This document shows, one piece after another, positions 8,203-17,714 of a stretch of DNA of 64,000 bases (the first letter of the stretch is position 1; the number at the start of each line of letters is the position of its first letter). The stretch is from Hyphomicrobiales bacterium. Lineage in GTDB: Bacteria; Pseudomonadota; Alphaproteobacteria; Rhizobiales; NORP267. The notes under the pieces were generated by a model. It saw nothing but the letters and a program-made list of their open reading frames with translations, was not told the origin of the DNA and ran no database searches. The stretch lies in contig JAJFHA010000011.1 in assembly GCA_021775875.1 (NCBI GenBank), positions 324,178-388,177 on the forward strand, read 5' to 3'. A program made the position numbers and the translations under genes.

Positions 8203-9648
8203 ATGTCTGGTTGGTACAGGCTGAGTTTTGTTATGCGAATTGTTTGTGGTTTTCTTCCCAAAAAATCGAAAATCCTCGCTTTGGTTATTGCCTGCACGTG
8301 TGGAATGTCGTTGATACTTTCTGGACCTGCCCAGGCAAATAGCATTAAAGACGCCCTGGCAATGGCTTATGAATTTAACCCAACGCTAAAGGCGGAGCGG
8401 GCAAATTTGCGCGCCATTGATGAAGGTGTGCCCCAGGCGTTAGCCGGGCGACGACCTACAATAACCGGTACTGCTGATATCGGCCATCAGGATCTGGATA
8501 TTCGCTCGCTTACAGCCACTGGGCCATCGCGGTCGCGGTTTTCGCTTCAACCGCGCGGGTTTACAGTCACGTTGTCTCAACCAATTTTTGCTGGATTCAC
8601 TGTATTGAACAACGTTCGGCAAGCTGAAGCTTTGGTGAAAGCAGGGGCGCAGGCGCTCAAAAACACCGAGCAAAATACCCTGTTTGATGCAGCACAAGCT
8701 TATATGGATGTTGTGCGGGATATTGCGATCATAGACCTGCAGCGCAATAATTTACGTGTCTTGAAGGAGCAGCTCCGCGCAACCCATGACCGGTTCTCTG
8801 TTGGTGAAGTTACCAGAACCGATGTGGCTCAAGCCGAGGCCAGTGTTGCTTTGGCTGAATCAGGTGTCAGTCTTGCAAACGCAAATTTGGCGACAAGCAG
8901 GGCGGTGTACCAACAGATTATAGGTCAACCACCGAATGGGGTTCGGTCGCCTGGGTCGATTGAACACATGCTTCCTGGTGATCTGAATTCAGCCATTGCA
9001 ATCGGCGAAACCGAACACCCTGCCATTCTGGCAGCGAGTTTTTCAGCCGAAGCAGCCAACCATCAGGTAAATGTAACGCGTGGAAGTTTGCTGCCAAGCG
9101 TTGATCTGGAAGCTTCATATACGGATCGCTACGATTCCAGTCTGACAACGACACGCAGTGGTACCGCATCCGTTACCGGAAGACTGACGGTACCGTTGTA
9201 TCAGCGCGGCGAAGTGAGCTCCCGCATTCGCCAGTCGCGTCAGACATTGTCACAGCGCCAGTTTGAGGTTGAACAGGCGCGCTATCAGGTTCGCGCTGCA
9301 GTAGCTTCGGCCTGGAACCAGTTACAGTCTATCAAGGCACAATTGCAATCCAACCAAGCGCAGGTGAGGGCCAACGAGGTTGCTTTGAACGGTGTGCGTG
9401 AAGAAGCCACCGTTGGCCAACGCACCGTTCTGGACGTGTTGGATGCCGAGCAGGAATTGCTGAATTCCCGGGTTACCCTGATAACGACCAATCACGATCG
9501 AGTGGTTGCTTCCTATGCTGTACTGGTTGCAATCGGGAGGTTGAATAACCGGCGTCTCGCCCTGAATGTTCAGGAATATAACCCTGAAATCAACTACCGT
9601 AACGTCAGGAATCGCATTTTCGGCATCGGTATTCCACTTGAAGACTGA
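8203..9648 (+). CDS. tolC: TolC-family outer membrane efflux/secretion channel
   Basis: Outer-membrane trimeric channel subunit for RND/ABC efflux or type I secretion. It has 481 residues with an N-terminal signal peptide (KKSK, a long hydrophobic stretch and cleavage after AQA). The mature start NSIKDALAMAYEFNPTL is typical of TolC. Two repeats of the outer-membrane-factor domain follow, with long amphipathic helices rich in Gln/Ala. An in-frame ATG at 8233 gives a more usual signal-peptide length and is equally plausible as the start. No pump gene is adjacent, so it may serve several partners. Confidence 0.92.
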   Translation: MSGWYRLSFVMRIVCGFLPKKSKILALVIACTCGMSLILSGPAQANSIKDALAMAYEFNPTLKAERANLRAIDEGVPQALAGRRPTITGTADIGHQDLDIRSLTATGPSRSRFSLQPRGFTVTLSQPIFAGFTVLNNVRQAEALVKAGAQALKNTEQNTLFDAAQAYMDVVRDIAIIDLQRNNLRVLKEQLRATHDRFSVGEVTRTDVAQAEASVALAESGVSLANANLATSRAVYQQIIGQPPNGVRSPGSIEHMLPGDLNSAIAIGETEHPAILAASFSAEAANHQVNVTRGSLLPSVDLEASYTDRYDSSLTTTRSGTASVTGRLTVPLYQRGEVSSRIRQSRQTLSQRQFEVEQARYQVRAAVASAWNQLQSIKAQLQSNQAQVRANEVALNGVREEATVGQRTVLDVLDAEQELLNSRVTLITTNHDRVVASYAVLVAIGRLNNRRLALNVQEYNPEINYRNVRNRIFGIGIPLED

Positions 9649-9688
9649 TCACCCTCAGAAATCTGTGCAATAGCATTAAGTCACAGGA

Positions 9689-9716
9689 TTGCGCGGCCAA
9701 GTTGTGCTAGTATACA
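9689..9716 (+). promoter_or_regulatory. Possible sigma70-type promoter of popZ
   Basis: TTGCGC, a 16-base spacer and TATACA, lying about 95 bases before the popZ start. Only the match to consensus supports it. Confidence 0.3.
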
Positions 9717-9809
9717 GGGATAGGTGAACGCTGATTCTCAAACGTAGCCGATTGTCGTTTCGAGAATTAACAAAGTGCAAAAAGCGGCGAATTTGCAAAG
9801 GGTTAATTG

Positions 9810-10652
9810 ATGAGCAATACCGATCCTGCCCAGGAACCGAGCATGGAAGAAATTCTGGCTTCGATTCGTAAAATTATTTCGGATGACGATTCTGCTGAAA
9901 TCGAACAGACAGATAGCGATGATGTTTCAAATTCAGCCCAAGCCGAGGCAGCGGAAGCTGCATCAGCAATCGAGCTGGAAATGGTTGAAATGGAGGATAC
10001 AGCAGTCGTTGAAGAGCCTGTGATGGTCGACCCGTCCATGGAAGCGCCTGCGCCTGTTGAAGCAGCTATGGAAGAGGTTGCGGAACCGGTTCCAGAAGAA
10101 CTAGCTGGAGAAGAAATTGAACAACCCGTAGACACCATGTCGGCTGAATCAGAACCAGAAATGGAAGACATGGCTGAAAGTGAGGCTGTCGAAGACGATA
10201 TTCTCGAATTAAGCGAAGATCAGGCTCTGGAAACCGTTGAAGCGGAATCCGCAGCTGATATCGCCATGGAAGACGCTGATCCTGGCACCGAAATTCCAGC
10301 TGATCCTCCTGAAATTGAAATGGTGGAGGCTGAAAGAGATATTGAATTTTGCGAACCGGAAGAGATAGAATCTGAACAACAAGAAGAGATAGAATCTGAA
10401 CCACAAGAAGAACTTGTTGCGGAGGCTAATCCTGAAGCCGAGCTTATTTCTGAAGATCAGGGCAACGGCATTGCGAGCGCATTTGGCTCACTCGAGAATT
10501 TGGTCCTGTCCAATGAGAAAAACACTCTGGATGGTTTGGTGCGCGAAATGTTGAAGCCGATGCTCAAGGAATGGCTGGACGCAAATTTGCCGCCGCTCGT
10601 TGACCGGATGGTACGCGATGAAATCCAGCGCGTTTCCCGTGGTCGCAGTTAA
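9810..10652 (+). CDS. popZ: Polar organising protein PopZ (DUF2497)
   Basis: Self-assembling pole-organising scaffold that in Caulobacter anchors ParB and cell-cycle proteins. The 280-residue protein has the three expected parts: a short N-terminal helix (PSMEEILASIRKII, about 10-23), a long, very acidic Glu/Asp/Pro-rich disordered linker (about 25-215), and the conserved C-terminal oligomerisation region (LDGLVREMLKPMLKEWLDAN onward). ATG 9810 is preferred over the TTG one codon upstream because AAAGGG lies seven bases before it. The linker contains a 24-base tandem duplication. It is followed by valS. Confidence 0.93.
   Translation: MSNTDPAQEPSMEEILASIRKIISDDDSAEIEQTDSDDVSNSAQAEAAEAASAIELEMVEMEDTAVVEEPVMVDPSMEAPAPVEAAMEEVAEPVPEELAGEEIEQPVDTMSAESEPEMEDMAESEAVEDDILELSEDQALETVEAESAADIAMEDADPGTEIPADPPEIEMVEAERDIEFCEPEEIESEQQEEIESEPQEELVAEANPEAELISEDQGNGIASAFGSLENLVLSNEKNTLDGLVREMLKPMLKEWLDANLPPLVDRMVRDEIQRVSRGRS
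10359..10406 (+). repeat. 24-bp in-frame tandem duplication inside popZ
   Basis: Two adjacent copies (10359-10382 and 10383-10406) that differ by one base near the end (CAACAA versus CCACAA). They encode EEIESEQQ and EEIESEPQ in the acidic linker. This looks like replication slippage. Confidence 0.9.
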
Positions 10653-10764
10653 AAGGCTCTTGATACACAAAGTCTCTGTGCCTGTTTAATCGGTTGAAGT
10701 GTTGACTTCTGAACGGTTCCCGGGCTTTACACCCTTGCGGTGATTGTACGGTCCAACAAATTCC

Positions 10765-13512
10765 ATGCTTGAGAAGAAATTTCAACCAGATCAGGTCGAA
10801 CCTCGTATTTACGATATGTGGGAAACTTCAGGCTCGTTTGCCTGTGGACGCGCCAACGAGTCTGGTGACGGCAAACCCTATTGCATCGTAATTCCACCGC
10901 CGAACGTGACCGGCTCGCTGCATATGGGTCACGCCCTCAATAATACGATACAGGATATCCTGATCCGGTTTGAGCGGATGCGGGGTCGCGATGTCTTGTG
11001 GCAGCCTGGAATGGACCATGCCGGCATCGCCACCCAGATGGTGGTCGAGCGGCAACTCGCCGAGCAACAGGAGCCTGACCGGCACGCCATGGGACGCGAA
11101 GCCTTTGTTGAGCGTATCTGGCAATGGAAAGAAGAATCCGGCGGCACCATCATCAACCAGTTGAAACGCCTTGGCGCTTCGTGCGACTGGAGCCGCGAAC
11201 GCTTCACCATGGATGACGGTTTGTCTGAGGCAGTTCTCAAGGTCTTCGTTGAATTGTATCGCGATGGCCTGATCTACAAAGACAAACGCCTTGTCAATTG
11301 GGATCCGGTATTCCAAACCGCGATTTCCGATCTCGAAGTCGAGCAAAAAGAAGTCAACGGCCATATGTGGCGGTTTGCCTATCCGCTCGTAGATGGCCCA
11401 GTCGATGGCATTGAAGAAATCATCATTGCCACAACCCGCCCAGAAACCATGCTTGGCGATGGCGCGGTTGCGGTCCACCCGTCTGACGAACGTTACAAAA
11501 ACCTGATCGGCAAAATGGTGCGCCTGCCGATCGCGGAACGCCATATTCCAATTATTGCTGATGAATATCCCGATCCGGAATTCGGATCAGGTGCCGTGAA
11601 GATTACCGGCGCTCACGATTTTAACGATTTCGAGGTGGCACGCCGCAACAATATCCCGCTCATCCCGCTGATGGATGAGCAGGCGCGGATGATCGTGACG
11701 CCAGAAAATAATGTGCCGGATCATTATGCCGGGTTGGATCGTTTTGATGCCCGCAAACTGGTGCTGGAAGAAATCGAAGAACTCGGCTTCTATCGCGGTG
11801 TCGAAGACAAAGTCATCGCCCAGCCTTTTGGTGACCGCTCCGGCGTCGTCATCGAGCCGATGCTCACCGACCAATGGTATGTTGACGCTGAGACACTCGC
11901 CAAACCTGCAATCGAGATGGTCGAGAATGGCACCACCAAATTCGTGCCGCCAAATTGGGACAAGACTTATTTCGAATGGATGCGCAACATCCAGCCCTGG
12001 TGTATCTCCCGCCAGCTTTGGTGGGGCCACCAGATCCCGGCCTGGTATGGTCCAGGTGGATTAATTTATGTAGCGAAAAATGAGCAAGAGGCGCTGCTGC
12101 AAGCTGAGCAAGACGGGCCCGGTAGTTGGCGTATTGCGACGAAAGAGAAAGCGCTCGCCTGTAATTTTGTTGATGAGGAAGATTACGCGCTTCTCTATCG
12201 CGACGAGGATGTGCTCGACACCTGGTTCTCATCCGCGCTGTGGCCGTTCTCAACGCTTGGCTGGCCAGACGAAACGCCGGAACTGGAGCGTTATTACCCA
12301 ACCGCTGTATTGGTAACCGGGTTCGATATCATTTTCTTCTGGGTCGCCCGGATGATGATGATGGGGTTGCATTTCAAAAAAGAAATCCCGTTTGATACGG
12401 TCTATATCCATGCCCTTGTTCGCGACGAGCAGGGCCAGAAAATGTCCAAATCCAAGGGCAACGTTATCGACCCGCTTGATCTGGTTGATGAATTCGGCGC
12501 TGATGCGGTCCGCTTTACGCTGGCTGCCATGGCGGCGCAGGGGCGCGACATCCGGCTTGCGAAAAACCGGGTCGAAGGTTACCGGAATTTCACAACGAAA
12601 CTCTGGAACGCGGCCCGCTTCGGCGAGATGAATGATTGCCGCCACGACCCGGATTTTGACCCGGCTAGCGTCAAAGACACACTTAATCGCTGGATCGTTG
12701 GCGAAGTACAACGCGCCCAGCAACAGGTGACAGAAGGCATCGAGCGCCACCGCTACAACGAAGCCGCAGGTGCGCTGTATCAATTCATCTGGCACATTTA
12801 CTGCGACTGGTTTTTGGAACTCGCCAAACCGGTATTCAGTGGTGATGACGAAGCTTTGAAAGCTGAGACCCGCACGACAACTGCCTGGGCGTTGCAACAA
12901 GCTTTGTTGCTGCTTCACCCGTTCATGCCGTTCATCACCGAAGATTTGTGGCAGCAGCTTGGGGCAGGGGGCGGCACCGATAACCAGATCATGGCGATGC
13001 CCTGGCCAACCCATGAAGGGTTGGAGAATGCTGGAGCAGATGCGGAAATCCGCTGGATCATTGATACCGTGACCCAGGTGCGCTCCGTTCGCTCTGAAAT
13101 GAATGTGCCGGCGGGTGCCAAAATTCCGTTGGTGCTGACAGGTGCCTCCGCAGAAATCCAGTCTCGCGCCCTCCGTTATCAATCTTTGATTACCCGGTTG
13201 GCGCGTATTTCTGATTTTTCTATCGCGAACGAAATCCCCGAAGGGGCAGCGCAAGTTGTGACCGATGACGGTGTCATCGCTCTGCCACTTGGTGAGGTGA
13301 TGGACCTAGGGGCTGAAGCGGAACGGTTGAAACGCGAAATCGAGAAGATTTCCGGTGAAATCACCAAGTTCGAAGCCAAACTGGCGAATGAAAAATTCAC
13401 CTCAAAAGCGCCCGCCGCAGTGGTTGAAGAACAACGCCAGCGCAAAGTGGACGCAGAAGCTTCAAAAGAAAAGCTGGAAGAAGCCCTCGAACGCTTCCGG
13501 CAAATGGGCTGA
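10765..13512 (+). CDS. valS: Valyl-tRNA synthetase
   Basis: Class Ia synthetase that charges tRNA-Val. It has 915 residues from ATG 10765, with the HIGH-type motif HMGH at 53-56 after PPPNVTG, a CP1 editing domain containing TTRPETMLGD, the KMSKS loop at 559-563, an anticodon-binding domain and a C-terminal coiled coil (SGEITKFEAKLANEKF). An in-frame TTG at 10744 would add seven residues, but family members begin at the ML-KKF position, so ATG is chosen. Confidence 0.97.
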   Translation: MLEKKFQPDQVEPRIYDMWETSGSFACGRANESGDGKPYCIVIPPPNVTGSLHMGHALNNTIQDILIRFERMRGRDVLWQPGMDHAGIATQMVVERQLAEQQEPDRHAMGREAFVERIWQWKEESGGTIINQLKRLGASCDWSRERFTMDDGLSEAVLKVFVELYRDGLIYKDKRLVNWDPVFQTAISDLEVEQKEVNGHMWRFAYPLVDGPVDGIEEIIIATTRPETMLGDGAVAVHPSDERYKNLIGKMVRLPIAERHIPIIADEYPDPEFGSGAVKITGAHDFNDFEVARRNNIPLIPLMDEQARMIVTPENNVPDHYAGLDRFDARKLVLEEIEELGFYRGVEDKVIAQPFGDRSGVVIEPMLTDQWYVDAETLAKPAIEMVENGTTKFVPPNWDKTYFEWMRNIQPWCISRQLWWGHQIPAWYGPGGLIYVAKNEQEALLQAEQDGPGSWRIATKEKALACNFVDEEDYALLYRDEDVLDTWFSSALWPFSTLGWPDETPELERYYPTAVLVTGFDIIFFWVARMMMMGLHFKKEIPFDTVYIHALVRDEQGQKMSKSKGNVIDPLDLVDEFGADAVRFTLAAMAAQGRDIRLAKNRVEGYRNFTTKLWNAARFGEMNDCRHDPDFDPASVKDTLNRWIVGEVQRAQQQVTEGIERHRYNEAAGALYQFIWHIYCDWFLELAKPVFSGDDEALKAETRTTTAWALQQALLLLHPFMPFITEDLWQQLGAGGGTDNQIMAMPWPTHEGLENAGADAEIRWIIDTVTQVRSVRSEMNVPAGAKIPLVLTGASAEIQSRALRYQSLITRLARISDFSIANEIPEGAAQVVTDDGVIALPLGEVMDLGAEAERLKREIEKISGEITKFEAKLANEKFTSKAPAAVVEEQRQRKVDAEASKEKLEEALERFRQMG

Positions 13513-13567
13513 ACCCGCCAGATAATCTAATATTTCCAATCTTTTTGTGTGACATTATGGCCACATG

Positions 13568-13594
13568 AAAAAAGCAATTGGGCCATTCGCCCAA
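13568..13594 (-). terminator. Terminator-like hairpin reading on the minus strand, between valS and ilvD
   Basis: Six-base-pair perfect stem TTGGGC/GCCCAA with a five-base loop. On the minus strand it is followed by TTGC and six Ts, whereas on the plus strand no T run follows. No annotated minus-strand gene reads into it, so it either ends an unannotated short transcript or is chance. Confidence 0.35.
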
Positions 13595-13665
13595 ATGCGC
13601 CCCTTTTGCGCCACAAACAAAAATTACCAGCAATGATGTAGTGATAAACATTCAGGCCGTATGGG

Positions 13666-13697
13666 TTCCTGTGGCAGATATGCCACGCTTGCAGGAA
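13666..13697. other. Nested inverted repeat in the valS-ilvD gap
   Basis: Outer arms TTCCTG (13666-13671) and CAGGAA (13692-13697) enclose an inner perfect hairpin TGGCA-GATA-TGCCA (13672-13685), with a six-base bulge on one side. It is a good candidate for RNA secondary structure in either orientation. Confidence 0.5.
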
Positions 13698-13749
13698 AAC
13701 AATTCGGAAAATGACGTTCAACCGATAGAGTTTCTGAGACAAACAGCCT

Positions 13750-13767
13750 AAATTCAGCCCTGAATTT
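13750..13767. promoter_or_regulatory. 18-bp palindrome upstream of ilvD (possible operator)
   Basis: AAATTCAG-CC-CTGAATTT, with perfect eight-base arms, ends 36 bases before the ilvD ATG. The position suits a repressor or activator site. The cognate regulator is unknown. Confidence 0.4.
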
Positions 13768-13803
13768 GAATCATTACAAAAGCTTAGAGGTCAGATAGTC
13801 AGT

Positions 13804-15528
13804 ATGGATGCCAAGGTTTTCAATAAAGACAAATTACCGAGCCGGCACGTAACCGAGGGGCCCAACCGCGCCCCGCATCGCTCATACCTGTACGCTATGG
13901 GCCTCACCGATGAACAAATTCACCAACCGCTTGTTGGTGTGGCAACCTGCTGGAACGAAGCTGCGCCCTGTAATATTTCACTGATGCGCCAGGCCCAGGC
14001 GGTCAAAAAAGGTGTTGCTGCGGCGAGTGGAACGCCCCGCGAATTCTGTACAATTACCGTAACAGACGGCATTGCCATGGGCCATCAGGGCATGAAATCT
14101 TCGCTGGCGAGCCGCGAAGTGATTGCAGATTCCGTTGAACTGACCATGCGCGGCCATTGTTACGACGCGCTGGTCGGGTTGGCGGGTTGTGATAAGTCTC
14201 TGCCCGGTATGATGATGTCGATGGTGCGCCTCAACGTACCGTCGATTTTTCTTTATGGTGGCTCCATTTTGCCAGGACGTTTCCGCGGCCAGGAAGTAAC
14301 CGTCCAGGACGTATTTGAAGCGGTCGGAAAATTCTCAGTTGGTGATATGTCGCTTGACGACTTGCATGAACTTGAAACTGTAGCCTGCCCGTCCGCTGGT
14401 GCCTGTGGTGCCCAGTTTACTGCAAACACCATGGCCTGCGTTTCCGAAGCCATTGGTCTGGCGTTGCCATATTCATCCGGTGCACCAGCGCCATACGAAT
14501 TGCGAGATGCTCTTTGTGCTATCGCCGGCGAACAGGTGATGGAGCTGGTGGCACGGAATATCCGCCCCCGAGATATCGTGACACGCGAAGCGCTCGAAAA
14601 TGCAGCCGTTGTTGTGTCCGCGACCGGCGGTTCAACCAACGCAGCCCTCCATTTGCCAGCTATCGCCCATGAATGCGGCATCGAAATGGACTTGTTTGAC
14701 GTTGCTGAAATATTCAGGAAAACACCTTATATTGCTGATTTGAAACCGGGTGGAAAATACGTAGCCCTTGATCTTTACGAAGCAGGCGGCGTGCCGCTGG
14801 TGATGAAAGCCCTGCTTGAGGGCGGTCACCTTCACGGCGATTGCATGACTGTCACCGGCCGCACAATTGCTGAAAATCTTGAAAGCGTGAAATGGAACGA
14901 TAAGCAGGATGTTGTCTATTCCGTCGGTAAAGCGATTACCGAGACTGGCGGCGTTGTTGGCCTCAAAGGCAATCTGGCACCAGACGGTGCGATTGTGAAA
15001 GTGGCCGGCATGGACAACCTGAAATTCACCGGCCCGGCGCGCTGTTTTGATACCGAAGAAGATTGCTACGCTGCGGTTAGTGAGCGCAAATATGAAGAAG
15101 GCGAAGTTCTCGTCATTCGCTACGAGGGTCCCGTTGGCGGTCCTGGTATGCGCGAAATGCTGGCGACAACAGCCGCGCTTTACGGCCAGGGCATGGGCGA
15201 CAAGGTTGCACTCATAACAGACGGCAGGTTTTCCGGTGCGACCCGTGGCTTTTGTATCGGCCATGTGGGACCGGAAGCTGCCGTTGGCGGTCCGATCGCA
15301 ATTATACAAAATGGTGACATCATCGAAATTGATGCAATTGAAGGAACAATTTCCGTTCAACTCGATGACGCAGAAATTGAAGAACGTACGAAGGCCTGGA
15401 AGCCTCGCGAGAATGATTATAGATCAGGTGCCCTCTGGAAATACGCCGATGGCGTCGGCCCGGCCCGTTATGGCGCTGTAACCCACCCGGGCGGGGCGAA
15501 AGAAGTAAAATCGTATGCCGATATTTAG
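13804..15528 (+). CDS. ilvD: Dihydroxy-acid dehydratase
   Basis: Iron-sulfur enzyme of isoleucine, valine and pantothenate synthesis that dehydrates 2,3-dihydroxy-3-methyl acids to 2-keto acids. It has 574 residues with the cluster cysteines in [19 protein letters not shown] and [11 protein letters not shown], the last being the signature of the IlvD/Edd family. The start [23 protein letters not shown] fits IlvD rather than Edd. The final codons overlap the start of the next gene by 14 bases. The 290-base region upstream contains several inverted repeats. Confidence 0.95.
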   Translation: MDAKVFNKDKLPSRHVTEGPNRAPHRSYLYAMGLTDEQIHQPLVGVATCWNEAAPCNISLMRQAQAVKKGVAAASGTPREFCTITVTDGIAMGHQGMKSSLASREVIADSVELTMRGHCYDALVGLAGCDKSLPGMMMSMVRLNVPSIFLYGGSILPGRFRGQEVTVQDVFEAVGKFSVGDMSLDDLHELETVACPSAGACGAQFTANTMACVSEAIGLALPYSSGAPAPYELRDALCAIAGEQVMELVARNIRPRDIVTREALENAAVVVSATGGSTNAALHLPAIAHECGIEMDLFDVAEIFRKTPYIADLKPGGKYVALDLYEAGGVPLVMKALLEGGHLHGDCMTVTGRTIAENLESVKWNDKQDVVYSVGKAITETGGVVGLKGNLAPDGAIVKVAGMDNLKFTGPARCFDTEEDCYAAVSERKYEEGEVLVIRYEGPVGGPGMREMLATTAALYGQGMGDKVALITDGRFSGATRGFCIGHVGPEAAVGGPIAIIQNGDIIEIDAIEGTISVQLDDAEIEERTKAWKPRENDYRSGALWKYADGVGPARYGAVTHPGGAKEVKSYADI

Positions 15529-16351
15529 TAAATCCATCAAACGAGGCATGACCTTCGCGATAGCCGGGACGATGGCGTTTTCCGGATTGCTTGCCGAGAC
15601 GTCGAATGCATATGCTTTTGACGAAGAAGCAGCGCTTAGCCAGGATATGTCATCTGAAACTGCTTTTGAAATTGGCGCCCGCGCATACCGCAACGGTGAC
15701 ACCCAGGAAGCAATTCCAGCATTGGAATTTGCGGCCAGACTTGGGCACGTATTGGCAATTTGGAAGCTTGGCCGAATGTACGCCGATGGTGACGGTGTTG
15801 AACGCGACGACTTGAAGGCTTTTGAATATTTCCGCGCTTTGGCTGATGACCATGCCGACGACAACCCGCGCCGACCTGGTGCGCAACTGGTTTCTGATGC
15901 ATTTATGGCAATCGCCAGCTATTATTCGACCGGCATCCCAAATTCCACAGTTGGCAGAAATGTTGGTTACGCGGCAGATTTAGTGCGCCACGCCGCCACC
16001 TATTTCGGTGACCCCGTTGCCCAGCATCAAATGGCAATGATGTATTTGCGCGGTGAAGGCGTGGATCAAAGCTCAACCCGCGCCGTGCGTTGGCTGATGC
16101 TTGCTGCCAACGAGCATCATGTGGGGTCGCAGGGTGAGTTGGGCCGAATTTTGTGGTTGGGCGAAGATGTGCCGCGTCGTGCAGTGGACGGATTGATGTG
16201 GTTGCAGATTGCCAGCCAAAATCCACTCAATCGCGATGACCTCTGGATTTCAGGTTTTTACAATGAGGCCTTTGCTGCTGCGACTGACGGCCAGCGCGAA
16301 TCTGCTATCCACAAGGCAAATCGGTGGCGTTCCAGAAATACGCCTGAATAA
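15515..16351 (+). CDS. Exported Sel1-repeat protein
   Basis: 278-residue protein with a basic N-terminus and hydrophobic stretch (residues ~8-33, ending SNAYA) consistent with a Sec signal peptide. At least three Sel1/TPR-like repeats follow, with signatures such as [35 protein letters not shown] and [17 protein letters not shown]. Such proteins act as periplasmic scaffolds; no enzymatic motif is seen. It overlaps ilvD by 14 bases, which suggests co-transcription although no functional link is evident. An internal ATG at 15548 is a possible alternative start but would shorten the signal peptide. Confidence 0.82.
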   Translation: MPIFSKSIKRGMTFAIAGTMAFSGLLAETSNAYAFDEEAALSQDMSSETAFEIGARAYRNGDTQEAIPALEFAARLGHVLAIWKLGRMYADGDGVERDDLKAFEYFRALADDHADDNPRRPGAQLVSDAFMAIASYYSTGIPNSTVGRNVGYAADLVRHAATYFGDPVAQHQMAMMYLRGEGVDQSSTRAVRWLMLAANEHHVGSQGELGRILWLGEDVPRRAVDGLMWLQIASQNPLNRDDLWISGFYNEAFAAATDGQRESAIHKANRWRSRNTPE

Positions 16352-16380
16352 GTTGCTATCCGGTTTTGCCTGAAAAAAAA

Positions 16381-17169
16381 TCAAATATCCAGTTCGATCC
16401 AGATCGGAACATGATCGGATGGCCGCTCCCAGGAGCGGGTATGTTTGTCGATATCGTAGCGGATGAGCTTGTCCGCAGCTTCCGGCGATAACAGCAGATG
16501 ATCAATGCGGATACCGTTATTTTTCGGCCAGGCACCCGCCTGATAATCCCAAAATGTATAAAGCCCGGTTTCGTCCGTTGATGCCCGCAACGCATCTGTC
16601 AGTCCCAAATTCATCAATTCGCGGAACTTGTCGGATGTTTCGGGGCGAAACAGCGCGTCGCCGTACCAGGCATCCGGGTCATGTACATCACCAGGTTCCG
16701 GGATGACATTATAATCACCCGCCAGAATGAGGGCTTCCTCGTTTCCCAAAAGGCCGTTGGCATGGGCGATGAGCCGGTCCATCCAGCCAAGCTTATAGGG
16801 ATATTTTTCGCTATCCACCGGGTTTCCGTTCGGCAAATAAATCGAAGCCACCCGCACCGCGCCGCCGGGCACAGATACCACCGCTTCCAGATACCGAGCC
16901 TGCTCGTCGGCTTCATCTCCCGGCAATTGGCGGATAACTTCGTCAAATGGTAACTTCGAGAGAATGGCAACGCCGTTATAGGATTTCTGGCCGTGAACAG
17001 CGACATTGTAATTCATGTCTTCGAATAGAGCGGAGGGGAAATTATCACTTATCGATTTGATTTCCTGGAGGCAGACTATGTCAGGCTCGGCCTGTTTCAT
17101 CCATTCCTGAAGGCGCTCAATGCGCGCCTTGATGCCATTGATATTCCAGGTAGCGATTTTCAGAGTCAT
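16381..17169 (-). CDS. xthA: Exodeoxyribonuclease III
   Basis: Mg-dependent AP endonuclease and 3' exonuclease of base-excision repair. The 262 residues carry the EEP-family motifs: ATWNINGIKAR at the start, LQEIKS with the metal-binding Glu, the GDYNV Asn-containing catalytic loop, and C-terminal SDHVPIW with the Asp-His pair. It is convergent with the Sel1 gene, 29 bases apart. Confidence 0.94.
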   Translation of the reverse strand: MTLKIATWNINGIKARIERLQEWMKQAEPDIVCLQEIKSISDNFPSALFEDMNYNVAVHGQKSYNGVAILSKLPFDEVIRQLPGDEADEQARYLEAVVSVPGGAVRVASIYLPNGNPVDSEKYPYKLGWMDRLIAHANGLLGNEEALILAGDYNVIPEPGDVHDPDAWYGDALFRPETSDKFRELMNLGLTDALRASTDETGLYTFWDYQAGAWPKNNGIRIDHLLLSPEAADKLIRYDIDKHTRSWERPSDHVPIWIELDI

Positions 17170-17229
17170 AGGTCCAGGTCCGCGTGATGCAGTTTTCAGG
17201 AATCAATGCACCCTGATATCAGATTCTCG

Positions 17230-17565
17230 CTAGACCGAAAAAGATGTCCCGCATCCGCAACCCGCAACCGCATTTGGATTATTGATCTGAAATGCTTGAC
17301 CAATCAAATCGTCAGCAAAATCAATTTCGGACCCGGCCATATACATTAGCGAGACAGGATCAACGAGGACGGTAATTCCGTCTTTTTCCGCTGTGAAATC
17401 CTCGTCGCTGGATTCTGTAACCAAATCATAATTGTATTGAAAGCCAGAACAACCACCACCGGAAACGCTGATCCGCAACATGGTGCCATCGGCTTCTTTT
17501 TTCAAAATGGTGGCAATGCGTTCTGCCGCACTGGCCGTCACAACAATGCCCACTTCGTTGCTCAT
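17230..17565 (-). CDS. erpA: A-type iron-sulfur carrier/insertion protein (ErpA/IscA family)
   Basis: 111-residue A-type carrier that delivers Fe-S clusters to apo-enzymes. The three conserved cysteines are present: Cys39 in GGGCSGFQY and Cys103/Cys105 in GCGCGTSF. The ATG at 17565 is chosen because AGGAG lies before it and the family starts here; the upstream in-frame extension to 17655 is not conserved in character. ErpA versus IscA cannot be settled without a tree. It is divergent from dgt. Confidence 0.9.
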   Translation of the reverse strand: MSNEVGIVVTASAAERIATILKKEADGTMLRISVSGGGCSGFQYNYDLVTESSDEDFTAEKDGITVLVDPVSLMYMAGSEIDFADDLIGQAFQINNPNAVAGCGCGTSFSV

Positions 17566-17714
17566 CGAGGTTTCTCCTGAGACGTGTCTTCTTAATATTC
17601 CGGCTGGACAAAACAGCCCGTTCGCAGGACGTTTGTCTATCAACCGAACTTTCACACTTGGATTATACGTAATATGTCCGACGATGAAGTCAAATAAATA
17701 CAGGTATCAGAAAC

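Noticed and set aside
12250..13254. 334-codon open frame on the minus strand
   Set aside because: Lies wholly inside valS in antisense; the valS frame has all the synthetase motifs and the antisense protein shows none.
14632..15360. 242-codon open frame on the minus strand
   Set aside because: Antisense to ilvD; no recognisable domain, and it reflects codon bias of the real gene.
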